Origin: Halicephalobus mephisto
Taxonomy: Eukaryota > Nematoda > Chromadorea > Rhabditida > Panagrolaimidae
Assembly (NCBI GenBank): GCA_009193035.1
Contig: SWDT01000013.1
Coordinates: 62,001-126,000, forward strand
Direction of reading: 5' to 3'
Length of the DNA: 64,000 nucleotides
A program made the position numbers and the translations under genes. Shown piece by piece: positions 24,755 through 36,715 of the stretch (position 1 is the stretch's first letter; each line of letters starts with the position of its first letter). A model generated the notes under the pieces. It had not been told where the DNA came from and ran no database searches. It worked only from the letters and a program-made list of their open reading frames with translations.

Positions 24755-25024
24755 TTTGCGTAATCCGAAAGCGGAACGTGTGTCCACTTAAGGAATAAAT
24801 CTCCAAGAAATTTCGTGAAATAAAGCTTTCTGAAAATTGAATTTAATTCAGAAAGAAATCTACACGGAATGATAATGGGAAGACGGATTCTGATTAGGAA
24901 ACAAAGCTGTAGAACAGCAAGATGGGTCTCTCCATCCAAATGGGCTTTTTTAAATAAACAAGAATAAGAAAGTCGATTAAGAGAGTCTGCAACTACTTCC
25001 GAAGAGGTAATTGGTAAGCAAGCA

Positions 25025-25185
25025 AAATGAGGATCTGTTCCCAGAGGGAATTAAGATCGGTGAACACATTGCGTCGACGGAGAGGCGGAAGGGAGTACGG
25101 TGGGGGTTGGGAACTGAACCGACGGCCTGGCGAGCGGCAGTCGAGAGCGATAACGATCGCGCCACTGAGCAAATTTAGAAATCCC
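25025..25185 (-). mobile_element. tRNA-derived SINE-like element
   Basis: A GC-rich block in AT-rich DNA. Read on the minus strand from about 25172 it gives GCTCAGTGGCGCGATCG, close to the D-arm and A box of tRNAs such as tRNA-Asn, then about 35 nt later GGTTCAGTTCC, which differs from the B-box consensus GGTTCGANTCC at two positions. No acceptor stem closes and the anticodon arm is not tRNA-like, so this is not a functional tRNA. About 100 nt of tRNA-unrelated sequence follows, as in a SINE body. A degenerate tRNA pseudogene is the alternative. Confidence 0.5.
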
Positions 25186-25189
25186 TTTT

Positions 25190-25900
25190 TTAAATCTTTT
25201 CTCTCTATAGACAAAAATTACGAAAGACCTTAAAATTACAATTTCTTCCCACTATTATATGTATTTAAAAAAACAAAAACCTCATCCATATACATGAATA
25301 GTAACAAGTAACCTTGGATTCTGACATGAGTCACTTGGGAACAAAAAAGTAGTTTTTATTCAAATTTTTTAAAAACAATAGAAACAAAAGAATAAATTTA
25401 AAAACGTCAAAATACCATAACTTAAAAATCCATGAAACATACGAATTTTTAAACCGTAGCTGTCCAGTTTTAATTTTCGTCGACAAAAAAGTCATTAGTT
25501 TTTTATTGTCATTTTTGTTTTTCAAGAAATATGAAATTTGAACCGACAAATGTTTTCATTTTTTGACAATTATCGACAAAAAAATACCTGATTAAAAAAA
25601 TTATTACTTAATCTCGAAAAAAAAAATATCGTCAATTTTTGGAAGATTTTTGAAAAATTTAAAATAAAAAAATTAAAAACTTTAAATTGCACCCGGAGGC
25701 GGTTTTGAAAATTAAAGAAAAATAATAAAAATTAATTTACAAATAATTATTAAAAAATTACAAAATTTTTACAAAAATCGATGAAAATTATTTTTTAAAT
25801 TTTTTGGAAAATAAAATTACTTTTGAATTTAAATAAATTTTTAAAAAAGTTTAATAAATATTTAATAATAAATAAAAGATAAAAAAACTTACGTAAAAAC
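25190..25900. other. AT-rich intergenic DNA
   Basis: I see no gene, RNA gene or mobile element in this stretch. Frames are short and without codon bias. Confidence 0.4.
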
Positions 25901-26500
25901 TAAAAGTATTTTAAAACAATTTTTTAAAGATTCATTGTTTATATTTTAAAACATTTTTTAAGACATTTATATTTTAAAACAATCGTTTTAAGACTCATTG
26001 TTTATATACTAAAACGTTCGTTCCAGGACCTGCTATTTCTACTTTAAAACAATCCCTCCAAAATTCACTACTTATATCTTAAATCAATCTTTCCAAGACA
26101 TTTATATCTTAAGACGTTCGTTCCAGGACCTACTATTTCAATTCCAAAAAAATCCCTCCAAAATTCACTAATTATATCTTAAATCAATCCTTTTGAGATT
26201 TATTCTTTATATTCCAAATCAACCTCTTCAAGACCCATTATTTCTATTCCAAAACAACCCCTTCAAGACCTGCTATTTCTATTTTAATACTGTCGCTTCA
26301 AAACATTTATATCTTAAAACATTCGTTCCAGGACCTGCTATTTCTATTCCAAAACAATCCCTTCAAGACCAACTACTTATATCTTAAATCAATCCTTTCA
26401 AGACATTTATATCTTAAAGCATTCGTTCCAGGACCTGTTATTTCTATTCCAAAACAATCCCTTCAAGACCTGCTATTATTTTAATGACATCGATCGATTT
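25900..26500. repeat. Compound tandem array (about 33- and 100-nt units)
   Basis: CGTTCCAGGACCTGCTATTT with TCTATTCCAAAACAATCCC and TTCAAGACATTTATATCTTA repeats many times. The CCAGGACCT anchor is about 100 nt apart in two places (26016/26115 and 26321/26421). The short plus frame at 26193-26387 is repeat translation. Confidence 0.75.
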
Positions 26501-28040
26501 CAAAAGAACCAAGAAATAATTACCCCCCAAGCTTCCTCTCCAAAACACCAAAAGATCTGTTTTTTCAAAAATAACTCTATCACGAAAATCATTCATTCGT
26601 CACATTTTTGTAAATTTATTAATAATTAACAAACAGACAAGACTTGGAAATTTATTTTTTCTAAAAATTTTAAAAAATCGACGCCGAAATTCGGAACGAC
26701 GAAGTTGACGTGTTTTTGACACTTTATTTTTTTAATTTATTTTTAAAAAATAATCAATAAGTTTATTAATCTTAAATAAGTTCAAAAATTAATAAATTAA
26801 ATCCAAAAAAGTTTGAAAAATTTCATCGAATAAGCTAACAGAGATTTTAGATTTTTCTTCCACGATATTGCCTCTGGCAAAATAAATTTATCAAGCTTTA
26901 AAAATTGACAAAAACAACTTTTTTCATTCGTGGTTTAATTGGCAGCAATATTGAGATGAATGTTTTTTGAATTAAATATTTTTAAAAATAATATTCGAGG
27001 AATTTCAACAAACATCTTCAAAAAGTTCCGCATATTCTACATAATACTGTAATAAACAAATATTTAAATTATTCGACCTAATGATTAAAAAAAATTCAAA
27101 AATTTTAATTTTCTAAAAAAAATTAATTTTTTAAAAATAAAAAAAATTTTTCTAAAAATTATAAAAAATTAATTTTTTTTAAATTCGAAAATAAAAAAAT
27201 TCTTAAAAAACTTAAAAAATCTAACTTTTTAATTTTTAAAAAAATTTAACTTTTCTAAAATTAAAAAAATCAATTTTTAAAAAACTTTGATTTTTTAAGT
27301 TTTTACAGTAATTTTTGATATTTTAAAATGGTTTGAAATTAATCCTAACCATCTTTAATGAGATATTTGACAATTTAGAAATTTCTTTTAATTTGAAAAT
27401 TTTCGCCATCAAAAGTCGAAAAATTCAGACATTTCGACATCCAAATTCCTCCATATTAAACTTTAAAAAAAATTGTTTTTTTTACAATTTCGCAAAATAA
27501 AGAAAAATTCGAAGCGATTTATCAATATCCAAAAAGGGATTTTTCAAGAACTAAGTACTTTTATTTTTAAATTTTTTTGTTCTTTGGAAATCCCTTCGAA
27601 AAAGTTTAAAATAGTTAATCAAAGCAATTTTGCTGAATATTCAAGAAAATTGAAAACAAAATGAGACAGGACATTGGAGATTTGGATAAACATCCCCATC
27701 GAGACATGAATTATTAAAAAATTGACGTATGTTTGCAGAATTAAAACTAATTAAAATCGATATTTTATAAAGTTTAAAAACTTAAAAATCTACTGTAATT
27801 TTACAATTGAAATATTTCAAATTTTTAAGAAAATCGAAAAATTCAATGACACAGAAATTTATTTTTTAAAAAGTTAAAAATGTACTGTAATTTTACAATC
27901 GGAATATTTTAAATTTCCGAGAGAAAATAATTTAAAATATATTATTACCCGAATCCTAAAATATGAACGGTATACTGTAATTTTAGAACTGAGAAATATT
28001 TAAAATTCGATGATATTTAAATTTATTTTTAAATCTTTTA
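26500..28040. other. Gene-free AT-rich stretch
   Basis: Contains one copy of the ATTGCCTnnGG motif (26867-26881) and A/T runs at 27060-27300. No coding region or repeat array is supportable. Confidence 0.45.
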
Positions 28041-28340
28041 AAACTAAAGTATACTGTAACTTCCAAGTTCAAAAATTCCCAACACGAAAATTCTGAAATT
28101 TATTACTATCTAAATATTTTACAAAAAATACAAAAATATCAGAAGTATACTGTAACTATTAAGTTCAAAAATTCCCAACACGAAAATTCTGAAATTGATT
28201 ACTACCTAAATACTTTACAAAAAATACAAAAACACCAAAAGTATACTGTAACTATTAAGTTCAAAAATTCCCAACACGAAAATTCTGAAATTTACTATTC
28301 CCCCAAGCATCCCAAAAAACCCTTAAAAATTTAAAAGTAT
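28040..28340. repeat. 96-nt tandem array, three copies
   Basis: GTATACTGTAAC starts at 28049, 28145 and 28241, exactly 96 nt apart, followed each time by AAGTTCAAAAATTCCCAACA and CGAAAATTCTGAAATT. Confidence 0.85.
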
Positions 28341-29120
28341 ACAGTATCTTTTAAAAGATATTCAAAATTCTCAAGAGAAAAATTTCGAAATATAATATTA
28401 CCTATATTTGTCACGGGAAAAATTTACTCCAATTCAAACAAAAATTTAAAATTCAGTGAACCACAATTCCTTCCTCATCTATTATTTCGTGCCAGGAAAT
28501 TCACAACTCGAGTTTCCGGTCATAAACAAAAAAAACTTTTTAAATTTAAGAAAAAATTTAATTTTATAAAATTTTTCTCATGTTAAAAAAACTAAATATA
28601 AACCAATTCAAAAATTTTCTTTGTCATTTAAAATTTTCAATATTTTCAATGAGGCAGACATCAATCATTCCGGCACTTCGTTTCCACATTGAACAAACAT
28701 TATGCACTTAAATTAAACCTAAAAATCCAAAAAAATAAAAAAATGCTAAAGTTAAAGAATTTCAAAAATAAAAAAACTAAAAAACATTTCTTAAAAAAAT
28801 AATTTTTTAAATAAGAAAATCATAAAAAAAATAAAAAATCTAAAAAAACTTCTTAAAAAAATAATTTTTTAAGTAAAATTATAAAAAAATAAAAAATCTA
28901 AAAAAATTTCTTTAAAAAATTAAAATTATGTCTTACTGGAAATTTAAAAAATCTTTTTTTGTTTATATACTGTAATCACACCATTACTTCGCCCTTTTCT
29001 CAGTAGGGACTGTGGTATTTGTTCCTATTTTAAATAATAACATTTATACACGAAAAAACAACCAAAACGACTCTTTAAAATAAATAAGAACTGCAATTAA
29101 TAAATCTCAAGTCTGGTGGC
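28340..29120. other. AT-rich stretch without genes
   Basis: A-rich runs with AAAAAATCTAAAAAAATTTC repeats at 28740-28920. Otherwise nothing is recognised. Confidence 0.4.
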
Positions 29121-29122
29121 CC

Positions 29123-29283
29123 ACACAAAAAACAGGTACATGGCGTACAATTTACCAATACATTAAAACAATTTTAATATATTATATGCATTATATTCAA
29201 CATATCAACACACCAAATTGATATCAATGAATTGAATACAATTTACTAATACACTAAAACAATTTTAATGTACTTTTTTGTGT
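29123..29283. mobile_element. 161-nt TIR element (ACACAAAAAA...GTACA family)
   Basis: The left end ACACAAAAAACAGGTACA matches the reverse complement of the right end TGTACTTTTTTGTGT. The interior repeats TACCAATACATTAAAACAAT and TTTTAATGTA on both sides of ATTGATATCAAT, so the whole element is roughly palindromic. Related ends occur at 22768 and 44343. It is a short nonautonomous element with no coding capacity. Confidence 0.65.
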
Positions 29284-29289
29284 CTAGGA

Positions 29290-30857
29290 AAAAGACCAAC
29301 AATACATATACTGTCTAAGAATTCTTTTCCACATATTTAAAAAATAATTGAGAATATACGATGTTCGGGGAAATAGAGAAGCGTGGTAAACGAATTGTCG
29401 TAAATTCTGACACAAAAGGTTCAAGAAAATTATTGGAATTATTCATTTTCAAAAAGTTTAGAAAATCAGTGGGATTTTTTAATTTTTAAAAAGTTAAAAA
29501 AAATGAAACTTTCAATTTTAAAAACGTCTAAAAATTAAGGTTATTTAATTTCAAAAAAATATAGTTAAAACCTTTTCAAAATGTTCAAAAAATTAAAATT
29601 CTCTAAAAATGTTCAAAATTAAGAAATTTAAAAACATTCAAAAATAAAAATCTTCATGTTCATCCAGCTTTTAGATTTTAATTTAACCAAGGTCCTTCAG
29701 AATCCACTTTTTGAAAATTCTTCCATTTTCGATCAATCATATCTCTAAAAATAAAAACAAAATTTAAAAAATTGCAGCTGAAATCAATGCCGAAATGAAC
29801 CCTAGAATCCGTACTTGTGAACTTCGGTCACAAAATCCCAAATGCTTATTCAAGTGGATTCATCTGAATCTGATTCTAATGTCAAAAACCTTCAAAATTC
29901 AAACAAACTTGTCCTTTTTAAACTTACCTAACTTACAAATATAGAAATTTCCAAATTCTTCGAATTCTTTATAGCGTCATGTGGCACTCATAAAAAAGTG
30001 ATTTCCCTAATGAGCTTCTCAACAAACAAAGCCAGGATTTCAAACATCAAATTTTTTAAATAAAAAAAATCTCAAATTACCTAAAGATCATAAAAACTTG
30101 AATTAAAAAAATGAAACTGATATCCATTTCCCCTGACATTGCGCCATCCTGGAACTTTTAGAACACAAAAAATAAGAAACTCGGTTGAATAATTAGTGTT
30201 CCTTCTAGTACTCCAAAGGTCAAAGAAGATCGAAAATTTATAAATTTTTTAAAGATGAGTTTTCAGAAAGCAATTGACCTGTCAAAAACGATCAGAAATT
30301 AAAGTCCAAACTACCATAATCAAATTCAACAACGCTAAAAGTATTTTTTAATTTTCAATAATAAACAAGACGGAAATCAAGCGGCAAATCAATTAATTCC
30401 GTTGACGCCTAATTACTGCATTAAAAACACCTAAATTAGGCAACTTCTAAAATCAAAAAATCTACATTTACAGAAAATATCTACCAAAAAGTGAATTTGG
30501 AAGAAAAATGAAACCCAGACTAATTTTAATTCTTGACATTACTTGACAAATTAAAAGTTGCAACGCATCCAGGGTAATTTGCAAACACGAATTAATCACT
30601 TTGCCCCTGTTTAAGCCATACGAAACCCGTATTTCTCATCTGGTAAAGAATCTGAATGAAGGATTTTCAAAATAACGGATTTTCCGTTTTCTGTTTATTT
30701 AGTTTTTTCTGAAAGTGATACTCATGGAAAAGCACATTGAAAAGACAACCTTGGTTATTCCTTCCGAAATCAAACCCTAGATTCAGACAAGTATGGTTTA
30801 AGGCTAATCTGAGGAAATAAAAAACTAACCTTTATAAAAGTAAAAAAATAAATACAA
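29290..30857. other. Intergenic region, no gene recognised
   Basis: AT-rich to 29660, then about 1.1 kb of more complex sequence downstream of nth-1 (minus strand). No frame of length or codon bias, no tRNA fold and no clear repeat. Confidence 0.4.
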
Positions 30858-31987
30858 TTATTCCTTTCTTGGTTTCTTTGCCGGAACAGCTTCTTTTCGA
30901 GTTTTGTTCTTTCCGAAATCGCACAGTTCCCTAATCGGACATTCAGAGCACTGGGGATTCTGGCTTTTGCAGACAGTTTGACCCAAGGCAATCAAAGAAA
31001 CACTAAGATCTGCGAATAAATCTTGATCCACATTTTGCTGCAGATATTCTAATGTCTTCTCTGCCGTTTTGCAAGAATGAAGACCGATTCTTGCTCCAAC
31101 TCGGATACAATGGGTGTCCACGACCATGTGTTTCTCGTCCCAACAGAGTTGCATCAGGAGATTCGCCACTTTCGGTCCAACACCTTTCAAAGACATCATT
31201 CCTTCACGGGTTTTTGGAAGATCTCCTTCAAAATCATCAATCATGGTTTTAATACAAGCAACGAGTTGTCGAGAATGGGTCTGAAAAAACCCTTCATATA
31301 TGGTTAAGAATTAAGCTTACTTTAGCAAATCCATGTCTGGCATCAACGAGGATTTTATTGAATTCTTCTTCTGTAACTTTTGAAAGTCTCTCGATCGTGA
31401 ATGGCTCAATGGCAGAGAATATCCGACGACAGGTGGCAAAAGTTCTTTCGTCTTTGGATTGCGGTGATAATTTCGCAGCAAAAAACGATTGCAACCGATA
31501 TAACTAAAAATAAATCAAAATTACATTATTGTCAAAGTAGGATAAAAACCATATATCAACTTTCCACGAAATTGCCTTAAAGAGAATTTCCAAAAGTTTT
31601 TAGAAATTAGCCTAAAATTTTAACTTTGCATAATAATGACTTCGTAATCAATTTTTCAGAGCTATATTCTGCTTGGATGGATTTAGAACTTTCCAAATTA
31701 GGATATATAAAGTATAGAAAATTTCATTTATTCCCCAAGGTCAAGGATTATATATGGAACTTCTGGTGCATGCTCCAAATACTACAAACAAGTAACGCGT
31801 CGAAAATAGGTTGGACTTCTAAGTGGAATTTTATGCAAAAATATTTCAAAAAACTCACTTTCGGATCTTCTTCCGGCTTCACAGTCTGAATCGATTCAGC
31901 GCCGAATTTGAAGACCGGAGCATTCGGAGTCGATTCCTTGACTTTCGAAATGATCAAGGAGATTCGTTGATTCAACGTCGAAGACAT
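30858..31987 (-). CDS. nth-1: Endonuclease III-like DNA glycosylase/AP lyase
   Basis: Bifunctional base-excision-repair enzyme that removes oxidised pyrimidines and nicks the abasic site. Exons on the minus strand are 31987-31859, 31503-31321 and 31280-30858, 244 residues, all phase 0. The helix-hairpin-helix reads LKGVGPKVANLL with catalytic Lys141, and VDTHC supplies catalytic Asp159. The Cys208-x6-Cys215-x2-Cys218-x5-Cys224 spacing is that of the 4Fe-4S cluster. The C-terminus is a short basic tail (KKPRKE). The frame stays open upstream to an ATG at 32095. The extra 36 residues begin MIMSLFRVVK, basic and hydroxylated, as in a mitochondrial presequence, so nuclear and mitochondrial forms are possible. 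It lies downstream of the CPT gene on the same strand, 766 nt away. Confidence 0.92.
31560..31760. repeat. Dispersed intronic repeat copy (nth-1 intron 1)
   Basis: Contains GAGCTATATTCTGCTTGGAT followed by TTAGGATATATAAAGTATA. Homologous sequence occurs at 35170-35280 and 57760-57870, in introns of two other genes. Confidence 0.5.
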
Positions 31988-32753
31988 GGAATAAAAAGTA
32001 CAAAAATTATAATTTTTATAAATTAAAAACGAAATTAAACGCGAATGAAAAAAGTAATTTTCAGATTTCACAACTCTGAACAGTGACATGATCATTTACA
32101 GTTTGGGATTTTTCGGGCACTATTGTTGCGAAATATAGAATCGACTCTCGCCACGAAACCCTGAACAAGCCAAGATTCGTTTGCTTTTCTTTGTTTTTTG
32201 CGTCTAATGGAATTCTTCCTTATTTTTTATTTTCTAAATTCAATTTTAAAATTTAAATTTTTTTTAATTTCCAATTTTTACTGATATTATTATACCGAAA
32301 ATCGAGAAATATAAAAATTAAACTTTTTAAACTAACTTTTATTTTAATAATTTTTACGTATATTGTACTTTGTTAGTTTTGAAAATGTTTTATCCTTCAT
32401 GTTTTTATAAAGTCTCATCTGCGAAATTAGCAAAAATAAATTTATTAAAATAAATGATTGATTTTCATATTTTCGTAAAAAACGAAATTTTTTAACTTTG
32501 ATTATATTAAATGATATACTTTACAAAATTTCCTAATAGCTTTAATTCAAAGAAATTTAAAAAACCATAGAATTCATTTAAAATTTGATTATTTTTATAT
32601 ACTTTGGAAATTATTATTTCTCCAAAAACAAGAACTATAATAAACTAGATAAAGGTTATCGTTAACCTTTGAACTCCTTATTTTCCATAATATTTATCTG
32701 ACATGTTTATTCTCCAAGTACCAAAGCCCTGCTGATAATACAAATCACAATCA
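31988..32753. other. Intergenic, AT-rich
   Basis: Between nth-1 and the CPT gene. TTTATT at 32706-32711 reads AATAAA on the minus strand, about 45 nt after the CPT stop, and is its probable polyadenylation signal. Nothing else is seen. Confidence 0.5.
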
Positions 32754-35700
32754 TTACAATTTGACTCCTTCAACCTCAAACAACTTGACCATTTCGTGTA
32801 GACATTCGATGAAAGTCTTTTGGAATTTGTGAGAATCCGTTTTTTCACTTGACTTGAAACTAGAAATATGAGCGCAAATAGAATGATTACCAGCAAATCT
32901 GTAGCATATACCATAACCGTCTTTCGCCACTGGTCCAAAGCAAGCTCCCAACCAAGAGTTATCAACCGTCTTATCTTCGTTGATTTGATTAGTCAAAGTT
33001 GGGATTTGGCTCGTTGACAGTATCCATTGCTGAGATATGTAGTGATCCAAGAAAGGACTCGAGTATCCAGTGCCTCTCGAAAGGACATACAGTACGAACA
33101 GATGACGATCAATTCCTTTTCCGACCATACATAGTCTGTTCCTGTATCCATGAGTCTCACAGGCTTTTCTCAAAAGAGCCAGACGTTCAGCATCCTGAAA
33201 TCAATTATTAAAAAATAATTTCTGCAAAGTCTCAGATTTTCTAGAAACTACAGTAGTTTGAAATTCTAAATTTGCATATTTCGAAACCAAAGTTCATATA
33301 AACATTTTTTTGAAATTCTCTCAATAAGAATTTTCAGAAACTACAGTAGTTTGAAATTCTAAATTTGCATTATTTCGAAATTATAAAAACCCAAACTTTA
33401 AATTAACAATAAAAATTTACATTCGATTCTGGATTCAACATTGCTCTGACAAAATCACATGAATCCTTGGTTACCGTACGCAAAGTCTCCGTTCTAGAGT
33501 TTGCGTAGAATCTGACAGAAGCACTTTCATAAGTCAACGAGAATTTTCCGTGATTCTGAAATAAAATTGTTTAACAATTTTAAAAAGTTCTGTAAAAATT
33601 AAATTTTTTTAAAAAGTTTTATAAAAATTAAATTTTTTTTAAAAAGTTGTATAAAATTTGAAATTTTAAAGAAGTTTATAAAAATTAAATTTTTTTTAAA
33701 AAGTTCTGTAAAAATTTTAATTTTCTAAAGAATTATAAGAACTTTAATTTTTCTTTTAAATTTATAAAAATTTTAACTTTTTTTTTAATTTATAAAAATT
33801 AAAATTTCCAAAAAAGTTGTATAAAAATCACAAAAATCCAAACCTTGAAATTAGCTAATTGGATAGCCATTTGTATAAAAGCATCAGGACTGCATTTTCC
33901 TTTTTTGATTAGGCCTTTTCCAAAATCTCTAAATACAGTAGCTGCCAAGTCAATATCGTCAATTTTAGGTTGATAATCATCATAACATCTGTTAATTTCT
34001 CCGATCATGTCTTCAGAAATTTCAAAATTAAGTCTTTGAGCCAATTTTTTTGTTTTTGGTTGATAATTTTCTACAGTATCCAAATCAACAAATTCAGGAT
34101 ACTGTATAAAATTAACATCTGTATTGACAAAATTTTCCATAATATGATCAAATTCAGCTCCATCTCCAATTGAGTGTTCTGTAGTGCCTCCGGCTCTTCC
34201 TGATTTTCCAACAACATAATTTAGGGATTTATCTGACCATCTATTTTTCCCATCTCCTGTAAGCATTTGTTTCAAAAAAGAATCCAATAATTCCGGTTTT
34301 TCAGGATCATATTGAAAATCATATGGATCTAAAGTCAAAAAAACCATTGAAGTTTCAATAATTTTCAAACTTTCTCTATTAATATTATTTTCCAAAAAAA
34401 ATCTAATTCTATTTTTCGACCATGATGTTCGTTGATCAAACGTCAAAGCAGCCAATTTCTCCTCTCCAGGAATAGGCGTGTCTTTTCTCAAAACCAATTC
34501 AGTAAAAACATCACAAAGATGTTCAATCGGATAAAGTTTTCCATTTTCGTCAAAAATATCAATTTTGTAGAAGCATCCATTACAGTACACAGTCACATGT
34601 CTCGACAATTTGTAACTTTCCAAATGATCGATGTTTTCTTCAGGAACGCGGGTTCCTGCATACATCTGAAAAAAATTAAAATAAAAAATAATTTTTCCAA
34701 ACTGCTTTGAAAAAATTCTAGAACTTCTCAGTCAAAACAAAAACCATAAAATTTAATAATTTATTTCGAAAAGATGTAATCATGGGTATATTGTTTTAAA
34801 AGTGGGTTTTTTTGTTACAAAATTGTTTCAACAAGAATTTTCAAGTTTTTAGAATCAAAAGTAGTCTAAATTTTGATTTTATAAAATGGTTATTTCGTAA
34901 TTTTATACAATTTTGAAGTTAATTGCATATCAATTTTCTGCAAAATTATTTCGACAAGAATTTTCAGAAATTTTTAGAATCAAAAGTAGTCTAAAATTTG
35001 ATTTTACAAAATGGTTATTTCGTAATTTTATACAATTTTGAAGTTAATTGTATATCAATTTTCTGCAAAATTATTTCGACAAGAATTTTCAGAAATTTTT
35101 AGAATTAAAAGTAGTCTAAAATTCTAGTTTAGTGTCATTTCGTATTTTTACACAATTTTATAATTAATTTTTCCAGCTATATTCTGCCTAAATAGGTCTG
35201 AAATCTCCCGGATTAGGGTATATAAGGTGTATAATCCTCTATGCTAGGAAGTTAATTTCCATATATGAAAAATCAATAAATACCCAAAAATCACTACATC
35301 TTCGTTAAAAACGAATTTCTTTGTTGAAATTTTAAAATATTATTAAAATAAAAAACTAACCCTGTGGTAGTGAAGTGAACAAACCAATCCATCCCCTAAG
35401 GGTTTTAATTGCTGTTTATAGATAGCCAACATGCTCAAGGCCTCGATGTACACCACATGAGCTGCTCTGACGGCCTGATTGGCTTTGATGTCTTTGAAAA
35501 GATCAGCATGAGCAACACTGGACGAAATAGTCAGTTGATCTCTTCCCATAAGATACGCATATTTTTCCCAAAATGGAGTAACATAGTTTGATTTAAAAGC
35601 ACCTAGTAATTTTGCCAAAAGTTGAAGTTTCCATCCTTCTTCTTTGAGGAATTTTTCAGCAAGTTCCGACAAGTTTCTGAATTCATCTTCGGAGAGGATT

Positions 35701-36715
35701 TCCTGCATGCTTTCGAGGTAGTTCTTGACTGTTTCCTTCAGATCAGGAACCGGAAGATTTGGCAACAGAACATCGCAGGAATTCAGACGTGGATTACGGA
35801 CGAGCAGGTTACGAAAGAACTAAAATCATCTTTAAAAACAACCAATCAGTTAAAATCAACTTACAGCCCAGATTTTTGTCGTTAAAGATGGTTTTTTTTC
35901 AAACAAGAAACCCTTGTAGGAAAAAATAAAGTACTTCAAAAACGACCTCAGAAGAAACACCGGAGTGTAGGCGACAGAGACAGAAGCCAGAGAGAGTTTG
36001 ACAACGTTAGCGACATCAGAGTTCGGGAACGGGTTGGGGACAAGGGCCAAAACCGACGACGAGGGGTTCCTATGGAAGTAGGCATAGGCAGTCACGGCAG
36101 AAGCACCGAAAACCCACGGACGAACAGGGAACAATTTGTTATAAACTCCATTCTGAAATAATTCAATAAAAATAAAAAACAGGTTGTGTGACATTTGTGA
36201 CCTGGATATTCGTTCCAATTCCTATGGTTTTAATTCAAAAATTAAGTGTTTTAAGTAATTATATATGAAATTTTAAATTTTTTATAAAATTTTGGAATTT
36301 TAGAGATCCTTAAAACTGAGGAATTAAGAATTTAAGATTCTGAAAGTCAAGCATTAATTCCGGATTCGGATTACTGTATTAGAAGTACTTTTTGTTCAAC
36401 TCCAACTCCAGAATCGGAACATGAATCCTCAGGACCACAAAACGAAAAACGGCAACAAAGCAGTTGCTTCTCTTCAACTCGCATCAGTTTCGAAATTACT
36501 TTAAATTATTGTTTCTTGCTTAACTGATATATTAAATTAATCCAATTCCCGGAAAAATCAATAAAATAAGATAAATCTCACAAATCAAGAGAAGCAACTG
36601 CCGTAGAAGACGGGAAAAAACTTACATAAAGATCTATGGACAACTTGGAGACTCCAGAAGGATAGTAACCTTCAATGGGGAACGAAGGAACAGGTCCTTT
36701 TTTGTTTTTCGTCAT
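32754..36715 (-). CDS. Carnitine O-palmitoyltransferase, CPT1 type
   Basis: Transfers long-chain acyl groups from CoA to carnitine at the outer mitochondrial membrane, the entry step of fatty-acid oxidation. Exons on the minus strand are 36715-36626, 36152-35865, 35819-35361, 34665-33844, 33555-33421 and 33194-32754: 744 residues, all phase 0, near CPT1 length (about 770). Two hydrophobic segments in exon 2 fit the CPT1 membrane hairpin. The active-site His is residue 443 in TTEHS, and a carnitine-binding STSQ motif lies in the last exon. The context GGTTEHSIGD departs from the AEHSWADAP of standard CPT1, as in diverged nematode paralogues, so the exact cpt number is not assigned. Intron 1 holds a TIR element and intron 3 a 124-nt tandem array. 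Confidence 0.93.
33560..33835. repeat. Tandem repeat in CPT intron 4
   Basis: AAATTTTTTTTAAAAAGTTxT followed by GTAAAAATT repeats about seven times in steps of 30-40 nt. It is noncoding. Confidence 0.6.
34825..35160. repeat. About 124-nt tandem array in CPT intron 3
   Basis: ACAAGAATTTTCA occurs at 34831, 34953 and 35079. Each copy carries TTTTTAGAATCAAAAGTAGT, then CTAAAxTTTGATTTTA and GCAAAATTATTTCG. The array merges at its right end with the dispersed repeat GCTATATTCTGC (35170-35280). The same succession, in single copy, is present at 57660-57870. Confidence 0.75.
36461..36600. mobile_element. 140-nt TIR element in CPT intron 1
   Basis: CAGTTGCTTCTCTT at 36461-36474 is repeated exactly in inverse at the other end (AAGAGAAGCAACTG, 36587-36600). 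The interior TTTCGAAATTA and TAACTGATATATTAAATTAA matches a copy in moc-1 intron 1 (52095-52290). It is nonautonomous, and its family is unknown to me. Confidence 0.7.

Noticed and set aside
24593..24787. Upstream ATG at 24787 as the GPCR start
   Set aside because: Possible, but ATG 24754 already gives a normal short N-terminus; left as an alternative in the gene entry.
25025..25185. Functional tRNA gene
   Set aside because: D-arm and T-arm words are present but the acceptor stem and anticodon arm do not form.
32678..32965. Minus-strand frame near the end of the CPT gene
   Set aside because: Wrong-frame overlap with the conserved last CPT exon.
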